Positions 1 to 5,977 of a stretch of DNA of 17,323 nucleotides are shown here, in pieces (position 1 is the stretch's first letter; each line of letters begins with the position of its first letter). The translations under genes were made by a program, and so were the position numbers. The notes below the pieces were generated by a model. The model searched no databases and had not been told where the DNA came from. It worked only from the letters and a program-made list of their open reading frames with translations. The stretch is taken from positions 1 through 17,323 of the forward strand of contig JAWOJF010000271.1 of NCBI GenBank assembly GCA_046481785.1, in the 5' to 3' direction. This DNA is from JAWOJF01 sp046481785. Lineage in GTDB: Bacteria > Bacteroidota > Ignavibacteria > Ignavibacteriales > Ignavibacteriaceae.

Positions 1-1
1 C

Positions 2-277
2 TTCTGGGGCGGTAAATTTAATGATGAATTTGATCCCAGCTTAAAACATGATGCTCCGGGCATTCTTTCAATGGCTAATGCAGGCCCAAATACAAACGGC
101 AGCCAGTTCTTTATTACTCTTGCTGCAACTCCTCATTTAAATGGCAAACACTCTGTTTTTGGAAGAGTAATTAACGGTATGAAAGTAGTAATGGAAATAG
201 GTGAAACTCCTACTGACCAAAGAGATAAGCCGGTTAAAGATGTTATTATGGAAACAGTAACGATTGAAGAAAGATAG
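2..277 (+). CDS. Peptidyl-prolyl cis-trans isomerase, cyclophilin type (3' part only)
   Basis: The gene enters from the left edge, so its start is outside the window; about 91 C-terminal residues are visible. They carry the cyclophilin core: a KHDAPGILSMANAGPNTNGS segment followed by SQFFITL, then TPHLNGKHSVFGRV. In this family these residues line the proline-binding active site and catalyse cis-trans isomerisation of X-Pro bonds during protein folding. The position equivalent to the cyclosporin-binding Trp of human CypA is His (TPHL), as is common in bacterial cyclophilins. Whether the protein is cytoplasmic or exported cannot be told without the N-terminus. It ends in TAG and is followed within 25 bases by an intrinsic terminator, so it is the last gene of its transcript. 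The family call is secure; the paralogue is not resolved. Confidence 0.95.
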   Translation, partial: FWGGKFNDEFDPSLKHDAPGILSMANAGPNTNGSQFFITLAATPHLNGKHSVFGRVINGMKVVMEIGETPTDQRDKPVKDVIMETVTIEER

Positions 278-297
278 GCAACTCCTAAGAATTAATC

Positions 298-322
298 TAA
301 ACCCGCTCCGGCGGGTTTTTTT
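298..322 (+). terminator. Rho-independent terminator after the cyclophilin gene
   Basis: A perfect ACCCGC/GCGGGT stem (301-306 with 311-316) closes a TCCG tetraloop and runs straight into seven T residues (316-322). Upstream A residues extend the pairing. It lies 20 bases after the cyclophilin stop codon. Confidence 0.9.
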
Positions 323-337
323 ATATTTTGAAAAAGC

Positions 338-360
338 TGGTGAATTTTATAAATTCATCA
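338..360. repeat. AT-rich palindrome in the cyclophilin-transporter gap
   Basis: TGAATTT and AAATTCA face each other across a 3-base loop, extending to about 10 pairs with one G-T pair. No T-run follows, so it is not a clear terminator. A TATAAT hexamer lies at 414-419 but has no convincing -35 box. Nothing else is recognised between 323 and 469. Confidence 0.4.
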
Positions 361-469
361 ATCAACTTTTACTCATTCCCTAATAAATGCCGGTATTAAA
401 ATTAACAAATTTATATAATTTGCTTTTCTTCCTATCCCTGGAAGAAAGAGGGACTGAGACAATATACTA

Positions 470-501
470 CTCCCTCTACGCGGGAGAGGGCTGGGGTGAG
501 G
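470..501 (+). repeat. GC-rich dispersed palindromic repeat abutting the transporter start
   Basis: CTCCC (470-474) pairs with GGGAG (482-486), or alternatively CCCTCT (472-477) with AGAGGG (485-490). The motif GGCTGGGGTGAGG follows directly. This hairpin plus GGGGTGAGG tail resembles a dispersed intergenic repeat that recurs in many bacterial genomes; that is from memory, not a search. It is much richer in G+C than its surroundings. Its purine-rich tracts (GGGAGAGGG at 482-490, GGTGAGG at 495-501) are the only Shine-Dalgarno-like sequences upstream of the transporter TTG at 503. Confidence 0.6.
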
Positions 502-502
502 T

Positions 503-1966
503 TTGAAACAACAGGAATTCTTTTCATCCCGCTGGTCTCTTATTATTGCCACAATTGGTATTGCAGTTGGTACGGGTAATATCTGGCGTTTTTCAAGAGT
601 TGTTGCACAAAACGGCGGCGGATCATTTCTTATTCCCTGGGTAATATTTCTTCTCATCTGGTCTGTTCCGTTGGTTATTGCAGAATTTGCAATAGGCAAA
701 TCATCCCGGTTTGGCCCGCTTGGTGCAATATCCAAAACCGCAGGCAGGCAGTTCGGCTGGATGGGTGCGTTTATTGTTTTTGTTTCAACCGCTATAATGT
801 TTTATTATTCTGTTGTTACCGGGTGGTGCCTCCGCTATTTCACTACTGCAGTTTCGGGGGACTTGTTTTCGGTAACTGATCATCTTGCTTACTGGAACGA
901 ATTCTCTTCAGGGTATCAGCCGTTAGTATTTCATTTTACAGCCATGGTGCTGGTTGCATTTGTTGTATACAGGGGCGTAACCAAAGGTATAGAAAAAGTA
1001 ACCAGGCTTATGGTGCCTTCTTTGCTTGTTATCCTGTTAATCTTATTTGTCCGTGCAGTAACATTACCTAATGCTGTGGAGGGAATTAAATATTTTTTTA
1101 CCCCTGATATTGATACTCTCCTCAATCATAAAGTATGGCTGAATGCCTTAACCCAGAATGCATGGGACACCGGGGCAGGCTGGGGATTAATTCTTACGTA
1201 TGCAATATACATGAAGCAGAAGGAGGATATATCGCTTAATGCTGCTTTAATCGGGTTTGGTAATAATTCTGTTTCGCTTATTGCAGGCATTACCATTTTT
1301 TCAACAGTATTTGCTCTAAGTTCAGCCGATGCAATGGTTCAGGTGTCTCAATCAGGCCCTGTAAATACAGGTTTAACATTTATTTATTTGCCTTTATTAT
1401 TTTCAAAATTGTCTTCAAGCATGGGAGTAAATGTATTTTTTGCTTCCATTTTTTTTCTGGCTTTATTTTTTGCTGCAACTACTTCTTTAATTTCAATGGT
1501 AGAACTAGCCACAAGAACCCTGATCGATTTTGGCTTCAAACGCAGAAGAGCGATACTTTTTGTAGCCGGGGGAGGGTTCCTGCTTGGTGCTCCTTCTGCT
1601 TTAAGTACAACATTTCTTATTAACCAGGATTGGGTTTGGGGTGTGGGTTTAATACTTAGCGGAGCGTTTATATCATTTTCTATTATCAGGTATGGTGTTG
1701 ATAAATTCCGTACGGAAATTATAAACGGTTACGGCAGTGATGTTAAAATAGGGAAATGGTACAATTTTCTTATTGGTGTACTTGTGCCCGTACAGGTTGT
1801 TATACTAGTATTATGGTGGTTAATTTCCTCTGCCTCATGGGATCCCGAATGGTGGAATCCTTTTCATGCTGAAAATGCAGGAACGTGTTTATTTCAATGG
1901 GCAATAGTTATTGGAACATTCCTGTTAATTAATAAGGCAATGGTTAAACAAACTTTGGATAAGTGA
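503..1966 (+). CDS. Sodium-dependent amino-acid transporter, NSS/SNF family
   Basis: A 487-residue polytopic membrane protein with about 11-12 hydrophobic segments. The N-terminus has the NSS signature: TGNIWRF in the first membrane helix and QNGGGSF just after it, as in LeuT, where this region binds Na+ and substrate. The sixth helix region reads NAWDTGAGWG followed by LILTYA, matching the unwound substrate-site helix of the family. It should import an amino acid with Na+ across the inner membrane; the substrate cannot be read from the sequence. The start must be TTG at 503: an in-frame TGA lies at 497-499, the next Met is near residue 84, and this start gives a normal-length N-terminus. A MetS-like small subunit lies 945 bases downstream, beyond a decayed transposable element, so the two were probably once adjacent. 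Confidence 0.93.
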   Translation: MKQQEFFSSRWSLIIATIGIAVGTGNIWRFSRVVAQNGGGSFLIPWVIFLLIWSVPLVIAEFAIGKSSRFGPLGAISKTAGRQFGWMGAFIVFVSTAIMFYYSVVTGWCLRYFTTAVSGDLFSVTDHLAYWNEFSSGYQPLVFHFTAMVLVAFVVYRGVTKGIEKVTRLMVPSLLVILLILFVRAVTLPNAVEGIKYFFTPDIDTLLNHKVWLNALTQNAWDTGAGWGLILTYAIYMKQKEDISLNAALIGFGNNSVSLIAGITIFSTVFALSSADAMVQVSQSGPVNTGLTFIYLPLLFSKLSSSMGVNVFFASIFFLALFFAATTSLISMVELATRTLIDFGFKRRRAILFVAGGGFLLGAPSALSTTFLINQDWVWGVGLILSGAFISFSIIRYGVDKFRTEIINGYGSDVKIGKWYNFLIGVLVPVQVVILVLWWLISSASWDPEWWNPFHAENAGTCLFQWAIVIGTFLLINKAMVKQTLDK

Positions 1967-2001
1967 AGATAAAATGTTGGGTATACTACTTTATATTAAT
2001 T

Positions 2002-2060
2002 ACCAGGGCCATTTAAGGCCATGGTTCTGCTCTCAGAAATTTATGGCTTTAGCCGCAATC
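2002..2060. repeat. Hairpins downstream of the transporter
   Basis: ACCAGGGCC (2002-2010) faces GGCCATGGT (2017-2025) across a 6-base loop, pairing in eight of nine positions. A second small palindrome, GGCTTTAGCC, lies at about 2045-2054. Neither has a T-run, so termination is uncertain. They may be further dispersed repeats or remnants outside the transposable element. No coding capacity is recognised in 1967-2094. Confidence 0.4.
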
Positions 2061-2103
2061 CACGACATAAAGAATCTGTTGCATAGACTCTGATAAAGGT
2101 TAA

Positions 2104-2123
2104 CACCTCGATTTATCGAGGTG
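2104..2123. repeat. Left-end REP-like hairpin of the transposable element
   Basis: Nine perfect pairs, CACCTCGAT with ATCGAGGTG, around a TT loop. The related right-end copy at 2772-2791 has lost part of its stem. Such hairpins are the recognition sites of RAYT enzymes. Confidence 0.7.
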
Positions 2124-2211
2124 AATTATTGGAAAAGAAAAATAATGTTAACTGTTTTAACAGTTTACCCTCCTTAGTATATTGATACCATCAAAATAAA
2201 CGGGGTATATA

Positions 2212-2666
2212 GTGTCACTTCATACTTATACCAAAGTTTGGCTTCATCTCATTTGGGAAACCCTTAACCGGAGAAAACTATTGCTGGAAGATCCGGACGA
2301 ATAGTTTCAAAATATCTATTCGATTATTCAAAAAAGCAAAATATCTTTATGAAAATAAACTATGTGAATCCGGAACATGTTCATGCCGTTATTGAACTCC
2401 CCACAAATTTATCAATTGAAGATACATTAAAATTACTTAAAGGCGGCTCTTCTCATTTTATTAATGCAGAAAGAATTATCCGCGAAAAATTTAACTGGGG
2501 GAGAGGGTATGCTGCCTTTTCAGTATCCGAATCACAGCTTGATAAAGTAGTTGAGTATATTAAAAATCAGAAAGAACACCATAAAATCAAAACATATGAA
2601 CAAGAATATAATACATTCATGAAGAGGTATGGCTTTACAATAATAAGTTCATCAAAAACAGTTTGA
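2212..2666 (+). pseudogene. REP-associated tyrosine transposase (Y1, HUH), frameshifted
   Basis: Read from GTG at 2212, thirty codons give a typical family N-terminus (HTYTKVWLHLIWETLNR and onward to LLLEDPDE) and then hit TAG at 2302-2304. The homology resumes in a different frame at about 2298 (RIVSKYLF) and continues through the 105-residue open stretch from 2349. One missing base near 2295-2301 explains the break. The second part has the metal-binding HVH motif (PEHVHA) and, 58 residues later, the Y of EYIKNQKEHH that serves as the catalytic tyrosine in this family; FNWGRGYAAFSVS is also conserved. Joined, it would be about 150 residues, normal for a RAYT. The intact enzyme would cut single-stranded hairpin DNA. 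The ATG at 2349 would drop the first beta strand, so a working short protein is unlikely. Confidence 0.82.
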
Positions 2667-2771
2667 AAAGGTTATCGGATTTTAATTTTAACTCAAATTT
2701 AAGTTTTATTCAATATTTCTGGTGCTGTAAACTGTTGAAACAGTTTAAGAAAAGATTTTGAGTACTATCTG

Positions 2772-2800
2772 CACCTCGATAAATCGAAATGTTAACCTTA
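2772..2800. repeat. Right-end inverted repeat of the transposable element
   Basis: CACCTCGATAAATCGAAATG followed by TTAACCTTA is the reverse complement of 2095-2123 apart from three positions. Two of the three changes lie in the hairpin stem and weaken it. Confidence 0.7.
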
Positions 2801-2911
2801 TTGAGTTTGCAAAGACTCTAAAGCTTGTGCTGCAATTACTACTATGATTTTTGTATTTTGAATTTGGTTTTATTTGTAATTTGTTTTTTCTTAATTGTAA
2901 TTTTAAAGACT

Positions 2912-3034
2912 ATGGAATTATCAACAATAATAACAGCAGTTTTAGTTCTCGGAATTGTTTGGGGAGGTTTAAGTTTTTTTCTTAGCCGTGCAGTTAAGTA
3001 TGAAAAGTTAAAGGGGAAAGATGGCGAAGTCTAA
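2912..3034 (+). CDS. MetS-like small subunit of an NSS-family transporter
   Basis: A 40-residue single-pass membrane peptide: MELSTIITAVLVLGIVWGG, then SFFLSRAVKYE and a short charged tail. The hydrophobic stretch (about residues 5-25) with WGG in its second half, followed by basic residues, matches the small accessory subunits of NSS transporters, the MetS type of the methionine/alanine importer MetPS. I place the start at ATG 2912. A longer in-frame reading from TTG 2825 would add 29 residues coded by low-complexity T-rich DNA that looks intergenic. It probably stabilises or enables the transporter at 503-1966, now separated from it by the transposable element. Its last 14 bases overlap the start of holA. 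The family call rests on a short pattern and is moderately sure. Confidence 0.68.
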   Translation: MELSTIITAVLVLGIVWGGLSFFLSRAVKYEKLKGKDGEV

Positions 3035-4034
3035 ATCCGGTGCGCTGAATATTCTGGATGCAATTAAAGACCTGAACAATAAAAAGATCCTCCCGGTTTA
3101 TTATTTTTTTGGAGTGGATTCATTTAATATTGAAGCAGCACTAAAAGCAGTTGAACAAGCGGTTCAACCTTTTATAGGTTCTGATTTTGATAAAGAATCA
3201 TTTTATGGCGAAGATAAAAATCTGGCTGATGTCTTAAGTTTTGCATCTGCCTTCCCTTTCGGCTCTGAAAAGAAGCTGATCATTTTTAAGGAGTTTGAAA
3301 AAGTAAAAGATAAAAAAACTCTGGCGGCCTATTCCGAATCTCCGCCCGACTTTACTGTACTTGTATTGATTCATAACGGCGCTATTACAAACCAGGATTC
3401 AGAGCCCTTCAGGACACTTTCAAAAAATGGTTTTCTTTATGAAGCTAAGGAACTGAAAGGGAATAATCTTAAAGAGTGGCTTATCTCATTTGCAGAAACA
3501 AAGGGGAAAAACCTTTCCCGTGAAAATGCGCAGCTTCTGATGGATATATCGGGTGAAAACAGGAGTATGCTTGAAGCGCAGCTTGATAAAATGTTTACAT
3601 TCCTGGGAGACAGCAAAGAAATCACTTTCGATGTCATTAAAGCTCTCTCTACCTCACTTAAAGAATATACAATATTTGATCTGCAGAATGCAATTGCAAA
3701 AAAGGATAAAGCATCTTCTCTTAAAGTAGCTTTTAACATGCTTGAAAAAGGTTCAGGAGCCACTTTAATTGTTCATATGCTTACAAGATATTTTACAGGA
3801 CTTGCCAGAGTAAATGAACTAAAAGCGCAAAATATCCCCGATCAGGCGGCGGCAAGAATTGTAGGAACCCATCCTTTTTACTATAAGGATTATCAAAAGG
3901 CCAGATCAATTTATTCGGATAAAAATATTGCCGAAGCAGTAAGAGCATTACTAAAAGCAGATATTTCTATTAAAACCACATCAATGGACGAAAAAACAGT
4001 AATTAGCCTGTTGATAGCCGAGATAATTAATTGA
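3021..4034 (+). CDS. holA: DNA polymerase III, delta subunit
   Basis: A 337-residue protein, the usual size for HolA. The N-terminal part has the family pattern: LPVYYFFGVDSFNIEAAL replaces the P-loop of other clamp-loader subunits, then FPFGSEKKLIIFKEFEK and LVLIHNG form the Rossmann-like core. The middle (ISGENRSMLEAQLDKM) and C-terminal helical collar (SGATLIVHMLTRYF, then LLKADISIKTT) also fit. In the clamp loader, delta opens the beta sliding clamp so it can be placed on primed DNA. The ATG at 3021 has a purine-rich AGGGGAAAG site 5-12 bases upstream, inside the end of the MetS-like gene, which it overlaps by 14 bases, so translation may be coupled. A palindromic repeat begins three bases after the stop. 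Confidence 0.93.
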   Translation: MAKSKSGALNILDAIKDLNNKKILPVYYFFGVDSFNIEAALKAVEQAVQPFIGSDFDKESFYGEDKNLADVLSFASAFPFGSEKKLIIFKEFEKVKDKKTLAAYSESPPDFTVLVLIHNGAITNQDSEPFRTLSKNGFLYEAKELKGNNLKEWLISFAETKGKNLSRENAQLLMDISGENRSMLEAQLDKMFTFLGDSKEITFDVIKALSTSLKEYTIFDLQNAIAKKDKASSLKVAFNMLEKGSGATLIVHMLTRYFTGLARVNELKAQNIPDQAAARIVGTHPFYYKDYQKARSIYSDKNIAEAVRALLKADISIKTTSMDEKTVISLLIAEIIN

Positions 4035-4036
4035 TT

Positions 4037-4110
4037 TTGTAGCACAGGCTTTGACCTGTGAAATGCTCGATAGATATACATACATACACAGGCTAAAGCC
4101 TGTGCTACAA
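4037..4110. repeat. 24-bp inverted repeat, REP/BIME-like, after holA
   Basis: The left arm (4037-4060) and right arm (4087-4110) are inverted copies matching at 22 of 24 positions, separated by 26 bases. The core is AGCACAGGCTTTAGCCTGTG in the right arm read on the - strand, and each arm is close to self-palindromic (CACAGGCT/AGCCTGTG). It has no protein-coding role. It starts three bases after the holA stop and could act as a 3' hairpin or weak terminator, though no T-run follows. Its sequence is unrelated to the transposable-element ends at 2095 and 2772. Confidence 0.8.
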
Positions 4111-4249
4111 CGATATGGGATATGACTATTATTGTAGACACTATTATCCCTTTATCACATTGAATTAAGGGCATTTTCTAATCTTACTGAAAAATTATTA
4201 ATTTGTTGTCTAATTAAGGAAACATTTCTAAACATGAAAAGTAAAAGAA

Positions 4250-4837
4250 TTGGCTGAGAAAAATCTCAACGAATATACAGATGAAGAACTGATACTTGAA
4301 TTTCAGCAAAATAATACAATACAGGCATTTGAAATTTTAGTACAGAGGTTTAAAAACCCGTTAACAAATTTTGTTTTCAGATTTTTAGGCGATTATGAAG
4401 CATGCACAGATGTTGTGCAGGAAACTTTTATTAAGGTTTATAAGAATAAAGATTCGTATAAATCTATTGCTAAGTTTTCCACGTGGATATACACCATAGC
4501 GGGTAACTTAGCTAAAACAGAATTGCAGAGACGTAAGAGAAGAAAAATATTTTCTATTGATTCTTACGGTGAAGATGAAGAAACATATGAGATTCCGGAT
4601 GAATCCTATATGCCCGATATTATGACTGACAGCGGTATTAAGGACGAAATTATCCAGAAAGCCCTGCTGAAAGTATCTGATGCTTACAGGGAGATGGTAG
4701 TATTAAGAGATATACAGGAATTATCCTATGAGGAAATTTCTGAAATTACAGGTGTTAATGTAGGAACAGTTAAATCAAGAATTAACAGAGGCAGAGCCCA
4801 ACTGCAGAAATTATTAAAAGATATATATAAGGAGTAG
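4250..4837 (+). CDS. RNA polymerase sigma factor, ECF (sigma-70) subfamily
   Basis: 195 residues with the two-domain ECF layout. Region 2 spans about residues 20-95 (AFEILVQRFKNPL, DVVQETFIKVY, FSTWIYTIAGNLA, then a basic RRKRRK run). Region 4 spans about 132-193, with the helix-turn-helix YEEISEITGVNVGTVKSRIN that reads the -35 element. It would direct RNA polymerase to a small regulon. The start must be TTG at 4250: no in-frame ATG lies before it and an upstream in-frame TGA lies at 4235-4237. A seven-codon ORF (ATG 4234 to TGA 4257) overlaps this start in another frame. The next gene, 9 bases on, is its probable anti-sigma factor. ECF genes paired this way usually control themselves, but no matching promoter was recognised. 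Confidence 0.93.
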   Translation: MAEKNLNEYTDEELILEFQQNNTIQAFEILVQRFKNPLTNFVFRFLGDYEACTDVVQETFIKVYKNKDSYKSIAKFSTWIYTIAGNLAKTELQRRKRRKIFSIDSYGEDEETYEIPDESYMPDIMTDSGIKDEIIQKALLKVSDAYREMVVLRDIQELSYEEISEITGVNVGTVKSRINRGRAQLQKLLKDIYKE

Positions 4838-4846
4838 GACACAGCG

Positions 4847-5428
4847 ATGATTTACAATGATGAGGACAATCTGTTTAAGGAAGTGACAACTATCTTAAAG
4901 CAGCTTCGGAAGGTGGATGCTCCTCCACATTTTGAAGCTGATTTAATGCGAAGAATTAACTCCGGAAAACTAGATACTAAAGAACGGGTTAATTTCTGGG
5001 ACAAATTTTTATCCCCTGCAAGACTGGTTCCATCTGCGGCTGTTGCTCTTATTGCGGTTATTATGTTATTTGTGGTTAATACCTCACCTGTCGATCAGGA
5101 TGACCCCCTGTCATTAAACCCGCGTGTGAGGGAAGACTTGATTGAGGGTGGAAGCAATGCCGGTGTTTCTCTGGATGAAAAAATGGATGCTCTCTCTCAG
5201 CAAAATGAAAGCGGCCTCCTTAGAAGAGAAGAGCGGAACCAAAGTGCCCAAACTCCCTCACAATATAATCAGACACCCCGGTCGGCTTCATTTGTTTCAT
5301 CTTCAATTACTAAAAACGGACTCAATTTCAGGCAGGTTAATTTAACTGAAGAAGAAAAGCAACAATTAGACGAATTGAAGAAGAAATTTAAGCAGTTTCT
5401 TCAGGAGCAAGGTGAAAAAAACAGGTAA
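4847..5428 (+). CDS. Probable anti-sigma factor, single-pass membrane protein
   Basis: 193 residues with one membrane helix at about 59-78 (ARLVPSAAVALIAVIMLFVV). The N-terminal cytoplasmic part has the short helical pattern seen before the membrane span in ECF anti-sigma factors (APPHFEADLMRRIN). The outer part is Ser/Gln/Asn-rich and low in complexity, ending in a charged helix (about 165-193: LTEEEKQQLDELKKKFKQFL). There is no zinc-binding HxxxCxxC motif, so it is not a ZAS-type factor. It lies 9 bases after the sigma gene, with GGAG at 4831-4834 as ribosome site inside the sigma gene's end, so the two form an operon. The function is inferred mainly from this context and topology. Confidence 0.72.
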   Translation: MIYNDEDNLFKEVTTILKQLRKVDAPPHFEADLMRRINSGKLDTKERVNFWDKFLSPARLVPSAAVALIAVIMLFVVNTSPVDQDDPLSLNPRVREDLIEGGSNAGVSLDEKMDALSQQNESGLLRREERNQSAQTPSQYNQTPRSASFVSSSITKNGLNFRQVNLTEEEKQQLDELKKKFKQFLQEQGEKNR

Positions 5429-5447
5429 AAATGGCTGGAAAAGAGCT

Positions 5448-5475
5448 TTGTATTTCCACCCGTTCTTATTATATT
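5448..5475 (+). promoter_or_regulatory. Possible sigma-70-type promoter for rpmE2
   Basis: TTGTAT (5448-5453) and TATATT (5470-5475) are spaced by 16 bases, about 45 bases before the L31 start. In such AT-rich DNA this may be chance, and the organism's consensus promoter is not known here. No zinc-regulator (Zur) site was recognised. Confidence 0.25.
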
Positions 5476-5520
5476 TAGCGTTACAATTTTTTAGAAAACA
5501 AGACAGACAGGTTTTTTGAT

Positions 5521-5769
5521 ATGAAAAAAGGTATTCACCCGAATTACAGGCCGGTAGTTTTCCAGGATTCTTCCGCTGATTTTGCTATTTTAACCCGCTC
5601 AACTATACAGACAAGCGAAACTATTCAATGGGAAGACGGGAATACTTATCCCTTAATAAAACTGGAAATTTCCAGTGCCTCTCATCCTTTCTTTACAGGT
5701 AAACAGAAACTTCTTGATACCGCCGGAAGAGTTGAGAAATTCAACAAAAAATACGCTAAGAAATCTTAA
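5521..5769 (+). CDS. rpmE2: 50S ribosomal protein L31, type B (zinc-independent)
   Basis: 82 residues opening with MKKGIHPNYRPVVFQD and ending SHPFFTGKQKLLDTAGRVEKF followed by a basic tail. These are the hallmarks of L31, which bridges the 50S and 30S subunits. The protein contains no cysteine at all, so it lacks the zinc ribbon of type-A L31 and belongs to the longer C-minus type B. In many bacteria the C-minus form is made when zinc is scarce and replaces the zinc form; in others it is the only L31. The window alone cannot say which applies. There is no clear Shine-Dalgarno site before the ATG. The 92-base gap to the anti-sigma gene and its own terminator suggest an independent transcript or the end of the sigma operon. 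Confidence 0.95.
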   Translation: MKKGIHPNYRPVVFQDSSADFAILTRSTIQTSETIQWEDGNTYPLIKLEISSASHPFFTGKQKLLDTAGRVEKFNKKYAKKS

Positions 5770-5789
5770 TTATTTTAGTGATTTGAAAG

Positions 5790-5818
5790 CGCCCCGCAAT
5801 ACGGGGCTTTTTCTTTTT
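5790..5818 (+). terminator. Rho-independent terminator after rpmE2
   Basis: GCCCCG (5791-5796) pairs perfectly with CGGGGC (5802-5807) around a 5-base loop, then TTTTTCTTTTT follows. It begins 21 bases after the L31 stop. Confidence 0.92.
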
Positions 5819-5931
5819 AAAGGGAACATTTTACCAAATTTTAATGTTGTATAAGATAAATTTTGTGATAGATTATCATGCTTATTTCAACTTTATCCTT
5901 CATGGGTTCTCCGGTATCTAATATAAAATTT

Positions 5932-5961
5932 CGGTATTAAATCATGTTTTTTATAATTTTG
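5932..5961 (+). promoter_or_regulatory. Possible promoter of the efflux operon
   Basis: TATAAT lies at 5952-5957, inside TAATTTTG (5954-5961), which also fits the TAnnTTTG -7 box of Bacteroidota. No good -35 or TTG -33 box is present. Two imperfect copies of CGGTATYWAA lie at 5912 and 5932, 20 bases apart; a regulator site is possible but unsupported. The rest of 5819-5931 shows nothing recognisable. Confidence 0.3.
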
Positions 5962-5977
5962 ATTCTGAGTATTCTAA

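Larger units (their letters stand above)
2095..2800. mobile_element. Degenerate IS200-like / REP-associated tyrosine transposase element
   Basis: An approximately 0.7-kb unit bounded by inverted repeats. The left end (2095-2123) contains the perfect hairpin CACCTCGATTTATCGAGGTG at 2104-2123, preceded by AAAGGTTAA. The right end (2772-2800) is its reverse complement at 26 of 29 positions. A second pair of palindromes lies inside: AACTGTTTTAACAGTT at 2150-2165 and AAACTGTTGAAACAGTTT at 2729-2746. A transposase pseudogene sits between them. The arrangement fits a RAYT gene flanked by REP-like hairpins. Transposases of this family do not create target duplications, and none was sought as proof. 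The right-hand hairpin has decayed (GG to AA), in line with an inactive copy. Confidence 0.7.

Noticed and set aside
373..735. Minus-strand 120-codon open frame
   Set aside because: It runs through the GC-rich repeat and antisense to the transporter; its protein is low-complexity repeat translation.
2349..2666. The 105-residue frame as an intact small gene of its own
   Set aside because: Clear RAYT N-terminal homology continues upstream in another frame, so it is the main part of a broken gene.
2825..2911. N-terminal extension of the small membrane peptide from TTG 2825, giving 69 residues with two hydrophobic stretches
   Set aside because: The extra part is T-rich low-complexity DNA directly after the transposable-element end, and the 40-residue form matches the small-subunit pattern by itself.
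4037..4110. A two-unit CRISPR-like array
   Set aside because: The two arms are inverted rather than direct copies, and there are no further units or cas genes.
3911..4174. Minus-strand 87-codon open frame across the repeat after holA
   Set aside because: It is made of repeat sequence plus antisense holA and has no domain signal.
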